Shown: positions 46,224-55,313 of the stretch, piece after piece
How the letters are laid out: each line of letters opens with the position of its first letter
Numbering within the stretch: the first letter of the stretch is position 1
Assembly: GCA_021397845.1 (NCBI GenBank)
Contig: CM038049.1
Location: 98,796,877 to 98,860,876 of the forward strand
Source of the DNA: Areca catechu
Lineage: Eukaryota; Streptophyta; Magnoliopsida; Arecales; Arecaceae
Reading direction: 5' to 3'
DNA: 64,000 bases
Position numbers and translations under genes: made by a program
The notes under the pieces: generated by a model
Seen by the model: the letters and a program-made list of their open reading frames with translations, nothing else
What the model was told of the DNA's origin: nothing
Database searches by the model: none

Positions 46224-48029
46224 ATGAGCACTAGATCAGTAGTTTCATATCACCCACCTCCTTCACAAATGTCTGAACCCATGGAAAACTTACAAGCCCA
46301 AATAAAAGCCCTAGCTGATCAAATGGCCCAGATGACTACCCAGTTAACTCAGTCTGGTACCCAAACCAACAATAGAATTGACCATCTTGCCAAAAGGTTT
46401 GACCAGTTAGGAGGCCGTGTAGGGACCATAGCAAGAACCCATGGGTCACAATCTGAGCCAGATCCTGAGTCCCCTCAACCTAGGAGAACCCCAAACCCTG
46501 ATCTATACCATGAGGTCGAACCTAGGAGATCCCCTTATTCTAACCCGTACTACAATCCTCAACCTAGGAGGACCCCAAACCCTGATCCATACCGAGAGAT
46601 TGAACCTAGGAGAGCCCCTCAGCCTGACCCATACAATAATACTGAACCTAGAAGAACCCCTTACCATGACCCTTATTATGATACTGAACCTAGAAGAACC
46701 CCTTACCGTGACCATTATTATGATACTGAACCAAGGAGAACCCAATACTCTGACCCATATAGGGAGTCCAATCCTAGGAGAACCCAATACTCTGACCCAT
46801 ATAGGGAGCCTAACCCTAGGAGAACCCAATACTCTGACCCATATAGAGAGCCCAATCCTAGGAGAACCCAATATTCTGACCCATATAGGGAGTCCAACCC
46901 TAGGAGAACCCAATATCCTGACCCATATAGGAAGCCCAACCTTAGGAGGACCCCATACCATGATCCATCCTTAGAACCTGATCATAGAGCTGACCCAAAA
47001 TCCTATGACCCCAGATCCTATAATCCCATGACCCATAGATCTGCATCCTTGTCCTATGAGCCTAGAGAACCCATAACCCCTAAGTATCAACCTAGTACTA
47101 GTCATGCTTCTTCTAGTCAACCTGAACCCCATAGGATTAGTATCCCTAAATATGAACCCAGAAGTGAGCCACTACCCCTTATACAACCTGAACCTACTAG
47201 GAGTAGTACCCATAATCAGAGACCAGAACCTAACCAATTTCCTGCTAGCCGACCTTCTCCAACCATTCCTGAGATTCACAAGGCTTACATTAACGCGGAA
47301 GTGTATGAAGCTGATGTGAGCCTAGTGGATGAGTATGAGGGAGAAGAGGAGACACATTTAGTAGACCTAGAATTAGTTGACCCAGTAGATGCCCAGGTAG
47401 AAACCAACCCAGAGCTAGTTGACCTTGACCATATCCAACCTAAAGCTATAATGGAAGAACAAATAGAGGAAGAGAACCTAGGTACTGCTACTAGAGTCTT
47501 ACCTAAGGAAACCGAAGAGGAGAGCCAAATTATAGAGTCTAGTCCTAAAATACAAGAACCAGAAGAATTTATTAAGGACCTGATCTCTTTGAATCAGTAC
47601 CCTCAAGATGAGCCTCCTCCTATAGTTCCCATTAGGGACCTCTTCCCTGAGATTAGTAACCCATCATTCCATTATGCAAACCCCATAGATATACCGCAAC
47701 CTCGTAAGGTTAGCCTCATTAGTCTAGGATTAGTCCCTGACATGCCTTCTTATATCGAACTTTATCCAACTAACCTTGAACCTTTTTTCCTACCCTACAA
47801 AACTAATTCTGAACCCACTTCCTATTTTCTGCCCTTTCCTGACACCTCCAACATTTCTAGGATTATTAGATTGCATTTAACAGAGATTAGCATACTGCAT
47901 GCATTCATTACGCATGTTAGGTTTGCATTATACTTCTGGCATACCCTCTGGCATTTGCTTGGAGTCCATTGTAAATACTCTTGTGCACACCACACTAGGG
48001 TTAGACCTAGAGAGTCTATAGTCTCTTAG
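46224..48029 (+). CDS. Gag-like repeat protein, array copy 3 (601 aa)
   Basis: Full length, same layout as copy 1, including the integrase-like end. Visible changes from copy 1 include NPYYNP for NPFYNP in the repeats and Val for Ala in the acidic part (LELVDP). Two of three copies therefore keep an open 601-codon frame through a repeat-rich sequence. Confidence 0.7.
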   Translation: MSTRSVVSYHPPPSQMSEPMENLQAQIKALADQMAQMTTQLTQSGTQTNNRIDHLAKRFDQLGGRVGTIARTHGSQSEPDPESPQPRRTPNPDLYHEVEPRRSPYSNPYYNPQPRRTPNPDPYREIEPRRAPQPDPYNNTEPRRTPYHDPYYDTEPRRTPYRDHYYDTEPRRTQYSDPYRESNPRRTQYSDPYREPNPRRTQYSDPYREPNPRRTQYSDPYRESNPRRTQYPDPYRKPNLRRTPYHDPSLEPDHRADPKSYDPRSYNPMTHRSASLSYEPREPITPKYQPSTSHASSSQPEPHRISIPKYEPRSEPLPLIQPEPTRSSTHNQRPEPNQFPASRPSPTIPEIHKAYINAEVYEADVSLVDEYEGEEETHLVDLELVDPVDAQVETNPELVDLDHIQPKAIMEEQIEEENLGTATRVLPKETEEESQIIESSPKIQEPEEFIKDLISLNQYPQDEPPPIVPIRDLFPEISNPSFHYANPIDIPQPRKVSLISLGLVPDMPSYIELYPTNLEPFFLPYKTNSEPTSYFLPFPDTSNISRIIRLHLTEISILHAFITHVRFALYFWHTLWHLLGVHCKYSCAHHTRVRPRESIVS

Positions 48030-48189
48030 GTTTAGGCCCATAAAAGTCTAATAAATTTCCTTCGATAGGAATGCAAAGTCGAGTATATTAGGTGTTAGTT
48101 TGAGTCCTTTGCATCATCTTGTTAGGAGTCTGCATGTGCCCAGCATGTTCACCACCTGCACTAATTTTGAAACAACTGGCTAATTCCCT

Positions 48190-48696
48190 AAGATGGATTA
48201 AAGAATTTGATGTAGTGGATTCTATCTTGGTTAGGCTTAGGCCTAAAAGAAGCTTCATGCTCGCAGAGCCGGACCTTTTAAAGTGATAGAGAAGGTTGGA
48301 TCAAATGCCTAGGTATTAGAATTGCCTTCGGATTTGGACATTAGTTCTACCTTCAATATTACAGACCTGGTTGAGTATAGGGAACCGGCAGCGATACCTA
48401 GTGAGGCCTTTGGACCTATTCCTTTTCATTGTGAGTGACCCTAACCTAGAGTGTCCACAAACAAATTTGGCCTGAGAGAGGAGAACGGATCGGGCGTATC
48501 CTGGACGATCAAGCCATCACGACCCAGGGCCATGTCTATCAACGCTTCCTGGTCCGATGGCAGGCCGGCCAGAGTCGGACGATTCGTGGATTTCTCGAGA
48601 GGACTTGCAACGCCTCAACCCAGACCTTCTCGAGAGATATGTGAGCCAGTCTGACCTTCACTCGACAGGGTCGAGTTCCTCCCACCCCGGGAGAAT
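48190..48696 (+). pseudogene. Integrase C-end and chromodomain relic, copy 3
   Basis: As in copies 1 and 2; the same stop and the same one-base loss are present, so the breaks predate the multimer. Confidence 0.8.
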
Positions 48697-50153
48697 TGGT
48701 GGGGACACCGGAGGCACCAGAATAAGACAGAGGCTTTTTCAACCCTCTGTAAATTGATCAATAATTTATGAGTCCATCTGTAATAAGGGCTTAGCTCATC
48801 TGAGTCCATTTTAGTTGTTATTTGAGTATTTTTAGTTGTTATTTTAGTTCTGTACTAGTCAGCTCATGTTGAGCTAGTTCAGTCCAATGCTAGTCAGCTC
48901 ATGTTGAGCTAATTTTATTTTTTTTGAGTCCTGTCCAAGCATACTGAAGACTCAAGACTATATCATACAAGTGAAGACCAAGTCCAACTAGATTGAAGAC
49001 ATGGAAGTATAGCACAAGTCCAACCCAGCTTGAAGATTTGAAGACCCCAAGAGGAAAATTCAGAAAATCCTGATTTCTTGCAGATGCCCTCCAGATGCCC
49101 AGATTCACTTCCAGATGTCAAAGTATATTCATAGATAATGGCATCCATGATTCCAGAGGTCCATCTGCATCCTAGCCCAAAGAAATCAAGCCCAGGTGCC
49201 ATGCCCAAGCCCCTAAGAAGCAAGATACCAGGGAATATTCCTGCTACCTGGCTACCAGGCCACCCCAGCTTCCAGAGGCCCAAACCCATGCACCCGAGCC
49301 CCTTTGGGCCGGCCTTTTGCTGCTCCTAGAAGCCCAACACGCCCCCCTAGGCATCCTTGGAGTCTTGACCAAGTCAAGAAAATTTTTAGGGATTTTTCTA
49401 CCTAATATTTCCTTATTTTCTAGCTAGGGTTTGAGAGGGAAAAGGATTCTTATGTAAAGACTTATGTACCCTTACTTGGAGCCCAAGGTTAAGGGTCTAT
49501 TTAAGGGACCCTAGCCTCTTGTATGAGGAGAATTTTTGATGAATGAAAACCTTGAGTTCTTCTATTGAGTGGTGTGATACCCTGCTGTGTGCATAAAGGG
49601 GTTTGTGAGAGTTCTTCTTCCCGGTGTTTGCAATCATCTTCCTGCAGCCAACAAACCCTCCAGATCCCTGGACGCCCACTCCAAAAGAAGCCTTCCCTTG
49701 CTGTTTTTACTTTGTTTTCTTGTTCCTTTGTGAGATTTCTAACCCCTGACAGGTCGTTTGCAGGTCCCTGAGTTCCTACGAATCCAACGACTCCAGCCAA
49801 GCCTCAATCGGATCACCGAGCAGAAAGCCGGGTATCCGCGGGTCTTTGGCTCGATTTTCCAGGCCGCATCCGTCGAGGAACGAGAGACCCCTTCGCTGCG
49901 ATCTTCACAGACGTTGTCAGGTACACCCCTCTACCTCCAGTAGTTTTATTGTAGGAGAACTTGCCCTAACCGAGGCTTCTCAGCCCCGGCGGTCCTTCTT
50001 TGCTACTTTTCTAGGTCCTAATCTGCATGCTGATCTTCAAAAATTCAAACAAAATTCCCTACAAATAATTTTGATCTGAAATTTGGGAATTAATCACCTA
50101 ACTCAACATGTAAAACATACAAAAAAAATTGCATGCATATTAGTTCCCCATCA
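48697..50153 (+). repeat. Array LTR 4 (1457 bp)
   Basis: Right edge of the multimer, followed directly by TTAAA and the resumed 84-bp host repeat. Confidence 0.95.
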
Positions 50154-50158
50154 TTAAA
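50154..50158. repeat. Target duplication TTAAA, right copy
   Basis: Matches 34246-34250. Confidence 0.9.
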
Positions 50159-50400
50159 GCCCGGGGCCCAGCTCTCCAGCACCAAAGCCTCGAGCCTAGC
50201 TCCAAGGCATCCAAGACTTGAGCCCAGCTCTCAAGCATTCAAGCCCGGGGCCCAGCTCTCCGGCACCAAGTCTTCAAGCCCAGCTCCAAGGCATCTGAGG
50301 CATGAGCCCAGCTCTCAAGCATTCAAGACCCGGGGCCAGCACTCCGGAAGACAAGTCTTCGAGCTCAGCTCTCTGGCATCAAAGACCTAAGCCCAGATAA
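50159..50400. repeat. 84-bp array, resumed
   Basis: GCCCGGGGCCCAGCTCTCC, then further units of the array interrupted at 34250, decaying towards 50400. Confidence 0.85.
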
Positions 50401-50935
50401 AGTAGAGCCCTTCTCTCTAATCTCCCTACACAAAGAAGAAAGGAGGGGACATTTACACCACAAAAAAGAAAAAGAAAAAGAAAAAGGGGGAGTTGGACTT
50501 ATTAAAGCACTCTTCATTACTTCACAAAAAGTATTACACTATTCCCCGGGCCTCGACATGCCAGGCTCCCGGACCAACAAAAAGGAAAAATTACAAAGGG
50601 CCTAAGGGTCCTACTTTACTCAACCGATGCCTTCCCCAGACGGCGCCCGACCCGGATCTCTCCCTTCTCAGCCTCCGCTGCCGGGGCGCATTCTTCGGCG
50701 ATCGCTGCTGGAGGAACTTCCTCAGCCGTTGCCGCCCTCACAGCCGATTCAGCTACCGTCGTCGCTGGAGCTGGTTCGGTTGCTGCCACCTGCGGAGCGG
50801 TTTAACCGTCGTCTTCTGCGGGGCCAGTTCAGCGCGCGCCGACGCAGCCGAGGCCGCCCGCGGAGGAGGCTCGGCCGTAGCAGCGCTTTCCTTCACCACG
50901 GCCGGCACCGGGGATGAAGTCTTCACGCCCGGGAG
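50401..50935 (+). other. Tat-2 3' region before antisense gene end
   Basis: A GAAAAA-rich tract (50455-50485), then GC-rich sequence that forms the 3' UTR of the minus-strand gene. The plus-strand ORFs here are not recognised. Confidence 0.4.
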
Positions 50936-53152
50936 TCAGAGCCCGGCCATCCGCTTGTCCGAGATGATGCCGCGCAACTGGGACCGACAATAAGCGAACC
51001 TCTTGAAAAAGGAGTCCGTCGCCGCTTCCTTGAAGTCTTCCAAGTACTCCGAGGAGGCCTTGAAATTGGCCACCGCATCGACGATCTCCTTCCTCGTGGC
51101 CTCCGCCTGGCAGAATGCCTCAAATGACTTCTCCTCCGCGCATTCAGCCCGGCGGATCGTCTCAGCCATCCCTCTCTTCGCTGCCTCGATCGAGTTGGCG
51201 GCGGCGGAAGCCTTCCCCTCCGCCTCTGCGGCCCTTTGCTCAGCGGCTGCAGCTTTCTTCTCAGCAGAGACGGCCCGTTCTCTCGCCGCCTCCGACTCGG
51301 CTCGGAGCTCTTTCAGCCGAGTCCTCTTCTCATCGAGCTCCCCCTTGAGCTCCCTCTTGAGCCGCTCGGCGTTGGCGACCTCGCCTTTGAGGCTCTTGAC
51401 CTTTATATTCGGCTCTCAGGCCTCGTCGTTCTTCCGCTTCAGCTTGGTCCTCAGGGACTCAAGTTCCGCCTGCTGCTCTTTATCCCTCCTAGCCCAGTTG
51501 CGGCAGAAGTCCTGGATAAGGACGAGCTCCCTACCTTGCTGCAGCAGAGAGCGTGTTAGTCACGACAGTAAGGAATGTCGGGAGGAATGAAGCAAGGCGG
51601 GAGGAAACTTACGGCATAGAGGTTGGAGAAGGACGCGCTGATGACGTTGCTGAAGAGTCTCCCACTCCCTTCCCGCCAGTCGCAAGACTGAACAGAGAAG
51701 TCCATCATCCGCTCGGCGAGGTTCGGGTCCTTCATGATGGAGACATTGGGCCCCAATCTGAAAGGGACCCGGCGATAGTCCCTATCTTTCTTGCCCGCCG
51801 CCGATGCAGACTTCGCGGCAGGGGAAGCCCTCGGTGCAGGTTGCGAGCTCGGCACCAATTCGGACCGCGCCGCTGACGCCGGCCTCGCACCTTCTGGCTC
51901 CCCGTCCCCCTCGACTTCGACGATCTCCGGAGGAGGGGTTGCCACCGCAGTAGCAGCGGCAACCGATCTGGCCCGGGCCATCACCTCGGACTCAAGCGCC
52001 GGGGTCGGATCGCACTGCCTCGGAGGCTCCGGGACGGGCTCTGCTGCCCTCTTCCGCCTCCGCTCAAAAATGGGTGCAGTTGGACCGGTCTGCGCCGGCC
52101 TCGCACCGTCGTCCGCACGAGCCCTCTTCGAAGTGGGCTCGCCAGCCTTCGCCGCTTGATTTTGCTCCTCGGTAGAGGAGAGCAGTTGGTCCATCGAGAA
52201 GTTCATGCCTACACCAAGGAAGACGCAGTCAGCTCCAAGCTCAAAAAAAAAAAAAGAAGAAAAGAAGAGAAAAAAAAGGGAAGAAAAGGGTGGTCGAGCC
52301 GAACTCACCCGACTCCCGCGTCAAGTCGACCCCGGCCTCGTGGAGATTTTGCTCCGACAGTAGGATCTCGAGTGAAGGGATCTCAGCAGAGCGAAGCTGC
52401 TTGTACAACTCGAGGTCGGCTGCTTCGACCGAGGAGTTCCGGTTGGGAGACCGATCCGGGTCGCTCCAAGCCCAGTTGACCCCTTCGACCGAGGCGAAGA
52501 AATACCTACTCTTCCACCCCTTGATAGAAGAGGGGAGCTCAAACCTAATACTCCTGGGACGGAAGGAAAGAGACCACCATCTCTCCTCGGAGGGGTGGTG
52601 CTTCAGGATGAAGAAAGCCCTGAACAGAGAGAAGCAGGCGACTATCCCGTGGAAGTGACATAGAACGATGAAACAAAAGATCATTCTGATGGCGTTCGGG
52701 ACAAGCTGGGCAGGAACGAGGCGGTAGTTGGTCAGGATGGAGAGGAAAAACGGATGGAAAGGAAATCGGAGGCTCCCGGCAAAGGTCTCCTCATAAAAAG
52801 CTATCTGACAAGGGCCACTAGAAGTGACTCGTTCCCCCGGACGAGGGACCGAAAGTCGGATGGACTCCGGGATATCATAATCCTGGATGGTCGCGAGCTC
52901 CACGGCGGTGATCACCGAAGCAATCCCTCTGGAACCTGTTAACCGAGAGGGTTCGGGGACAGGAGTAGAAAGAAAAGACAGACGAGGTGGAGGAACGGAC
53001 CTGAGTTCCCTAATAGCTACGGGACCGAGGGGATGCCTTCTGCTAAACTCATAGCACACCGCCTCCCTTTCCTCGTCAGAAGGAGTTTTCGGCCTAGAAG
53101 ATCCGACCTCGGCTTGGCAAGAAGGACGGAAGTTTGGACCGAAACGAGTCAT
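50936..53152 (-). CDS. Spliced antisense gene of Tat-2 (putative gypsy-type transposon protein)
   Basis: Three exons on the strand opposite to pol: 53152-52309, 52208-51613 and 51538-50936. Introns of 100 and 74 bp have good borders (GTGAGT to GTGTAG; GTAAGT to CTGCAG), and the frames join in phase. Exon 1 holds the conserved domain usually annotated 'putative gypsy type transposon' (PF04195 by memory): FHPFFLSILTNYRLVPAQLV, CFIVLCHFHGI, WWSLSFRP, SSIKGWKSRYFFAS. Exon 2 is charged and Ala/Pro-rich with a basic KRARAD stretch. Exon 3 is a long Ala/Glu/Arg coiled coil ending FKRFAYCRSQLRGI. One in-frame TGA lies at 51418-51416 (codon 41 of exon 3), the only visible lesion in about 680 codons. 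Such genes sit antisense in the 3' part of Tat elements; their function is unknown. Confidence 0.8.
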
Positions 53153-53641
53153 GGTGAGAGAAGGAGAAGGTGAAAGAAGACCTATGAGGATCCCTAGTTG
53201 ACAAGCGAGAGAAAGGAGACTAACCTGCTAAGAGCTTGGGGAGACAGAAACGGCCGGGGGAGATGGAAGAAGAGCCTCTGTATGATTGCGGGCGCGAAAG
53301 ATTTGAAAGAAGGTGAGTTTTGGAAAAGTTACCTTTCTTTTCGAAGTGACCGGCGCCCGACCGTATCGTTACAGCTCCCCACTGAGGGATGCTTGCCGCG
53401 TGTCGTTGATCGACAAGGCAGGCGCCTTATTCTGATTGCGGCCGCTCTGAATTCCGTGCCTGCAATAACTGCTCGGACGTGGCCACGTGGCGCTACCGTA
53501 CTGGCTTGGGGAACCGCCTCATGAAGCACCGTCGATCGCGGTCATTACTGCACCTGATCCTCACCTTTCCATATCAGCACCACAATTACTCCCTTCGTCC
53601 CGAGCGCCATGCACTAATTGGCCTCGGGAGTGGGGGGCAAA
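53153..53641 (+). other. Tat-2 3' end with purine tract
   Basis: Upstream (promoter side) of the antisense gene and the end of the Tat-2 internal region. CGGGAGTGGGGGGCAAA at 53625-53641 is the purine tract immediately before the 3' LTR. Confidence 0.6.
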
Positions 53642-54865
53642 TGATGTGGTGGGATCGCTGACGTGGAACACCTGACAGATGCCATGTCAGAGTACGCTAT
53701 CATGATGGATATCTCCTCCCGGGCTCCTTTCCCGTGCTGAGCTCCCTCGTCGGGCTGAGCTCCCTAGAACGCCGGGCCCGCCTGCCGAGATTGAGCACCG
53801 TCCTCCGCCAGGTCGGCTCCCGCGAGATCGGGATGCTTAGGTCGGAGCTGAGCGACTTTCCCAGATCGAGCCCCTCGAAGCCGAGTTCCGCGGCCCGGAG
53901 TCGAGCTCAGCCCTCTGCCACGTGGAGCCCCTTCGAGGTCGAGCCCTCTGGTCTGGGGTCGCGTGCCGCCCTCCTCCGCCAGGTCAAACCCCTTGAAGCC
54001 GAGCCCCGTGGTCCGGAGTCGAGTCCAACGCTCCTCCGCCACATGGAACCCCTTCGAGGTCGAGCCCGGCGGAGCCTAGTCCTGCTCTCCAGCTCGGCCA
54101 CCACCTCGGCCAGGGTGCCAACCACCAAGGAAGCGGCACCTCCCCTTCAAGGACACCGGCAGGTCTCCTGAGGGCCGCGAAGCAGTGCCCGCTATGCCGC
54201 AATAACTGTCCGCCGCTGCCACTTACACCAGAAAAGAAGGAAGCTCCCTGACCAAGGCACCATGCCCTCCACCAACCACCTGTACCACCAGAAGACGGGG
54301 GCCAGCTAGAAGGCACGAATCCCGGGGGCGGCGGCTCGCCGATCGAGGCCTTGCCAAGTTTTCCTGAATGGGGCAACCGGAGGGAATGTTAGGGCGCATG
54401 GAAGCTTCCCCTACCACATGTCAGGAAAGACGTTCCGTCCATGGCACGGTACCTCGCCGCACACGCCTGCCAACATAGGAGAGATCCCGAGGCTGGCCAA
54501 ACTAAAAAACCCAGCAATAGTAAGCCAAAACAACACAGGAAGACCACTTACACGGGTAACAAAAAATGAGAGAAAGGCCACACAGGAGGACCCTTCCACC
54601 TCGGCTATCATCTCTCCCAGCCCGCTCTCACTTCTATTCACACCACACTCACTCCTAGCGTGGAGTTCATCAAGAGGGGCTCGACCAGGAGGATCTGTTC
54701 CCTTGGATCGTCACTGACTTGATCGTCGGAGCACCCCCATCAGAATCCCCGGCCCGGGTCTCTAACGTTGTTTCCCTGCAGGTCCTGAAGAACGAAGAGC
54801 TCCCGGAAAGACGGTTGGCGGTCCGACGCCCCCAGCAGCTACGGGCCACGGCGATCTTGGTGGCA
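53642..54865 (+). repeat. Tat-2 3' LTR
   Basis: TGATGTGGTGGGATCGC ... CTTGGTGGCA, about 1224 bp, partner of 22794-24022. If three further bases are included it ends CAACA. Confidence 0.8.
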
Positions 54866-55308
54866 ACACCTGTAACCTTAGAAGGTCTAGGTCTCGGCCA
54901 CATTGGTCGAAGATTAGATAATCTGGCTCGGGTAGGACTTGGTGCAGTGCCACGGCCTTGGCCTCTATGTCTGGTATATGTCTTTCCTTTAGCTGGTGCT
55001 AAAGAGGATGAGGGAATATCAGAAGCAGGGGCAGCATTAACAGAATCAGCAGCTGTATCAGTGGGAAAGGGAGTATCATCAAAAACTGGTCCAGATGAAA
55101 GAACATGGAAACCAGGAGTATAAAATTCTAATTCCTGAATCAGGGAAGATGTGTAAGGTATAGGTGGAGTTCTAGTAGGGATGCTAAGGATCGGAGTAGG
55201 TAAATCAGTATCAGGAGTGGGAGCAAAAGTAATAGGTGGGTCAGGAAAGGTATGCGAGGAACTGGAGAGGACAGGTGTCTGGAACGAGGAACTGCAAGGA
55301 TCTTGAAC
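54866..55308 (-). pseudogene. Copia envelope-position gene, distal part
   Basis: Minus-strand frame rich in Pro, Ser and Thr (TPVLSSSSHTFPDPP, PTRTPPIPYTSSLIQEL), then a basic end (RHRGQGRGTAPSPTRARL). It is the low-complexity C-terminal part of the gene at 57173-58531, separated from it by the solo LTR, and is cut at 54866 by Tat-2. Confidence 0.6.
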
Positions 55309-55313
55309 TGGTG
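55309..55313. repeat. Target duplication TGGTG, left copy
   Basis: Pairs with 57168-57172. Confidence 0.8.

Larger units (their letters stand above)
34251..50153 (+). mobile_element. Tandem multimer of a non-autonomous chromovirus (4 LTRs, 3 internal regions)
   Basis: LTR, internal, LTR, internal, LTR, internal, LTR with periods of 4816, 4816 and 4814 bp. LTRs start TGGTGGGGACAC and end CCCCATCA; each internal region starts with the tRNA-Met primer site and ends with GGGAGAAT. Only the outer edges carry the TTAAA duplication; inner LTRs are shared by neighbours. Copies differ by scattered single bases. No protease, RT or full integrase is present, so mobility would need an autonomous relative such as the chromovirus at 1-4932. 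Confidence 0.95.
22794..54865 (+). mobile_element. Tat-2: Tat-type gypsy element, composite and nested
   Basis: Related LTRs of about 1.2 kb at both ends, primer site after the left one and purine tract before the right one. Inside are minisatellites (24366-25760), further LTR fragments (27831-30767), pol with a large internal deletion, an 84-bp tandem array, the inserted chromovirus multimer, and a spliced antisense gene. No gag was found. Both outer flanks belong to the copia envelope-position gene. The five bases outside are CATGT (left) and CCTGT (right, if the LTR ends at 54868), one mismatch, so the insertion edges are not proven. Confidence 0.75.

Noticed and set aside
36873..47319. 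ORFs of 152 and 177 aa overlapping the gag-like gene in other frames
   Set aside because: Shadows of the 45-bp repeat unit; the 601-codon frame has the gag start, acidic linker and integrase match.
50493..52658. Plus-strand ORFs of 107-195 aa over the antisense gene
   Set aside because: Shadows of GC-rich exons; the minus strand has the conserved domain, splice sites and coiled coil.
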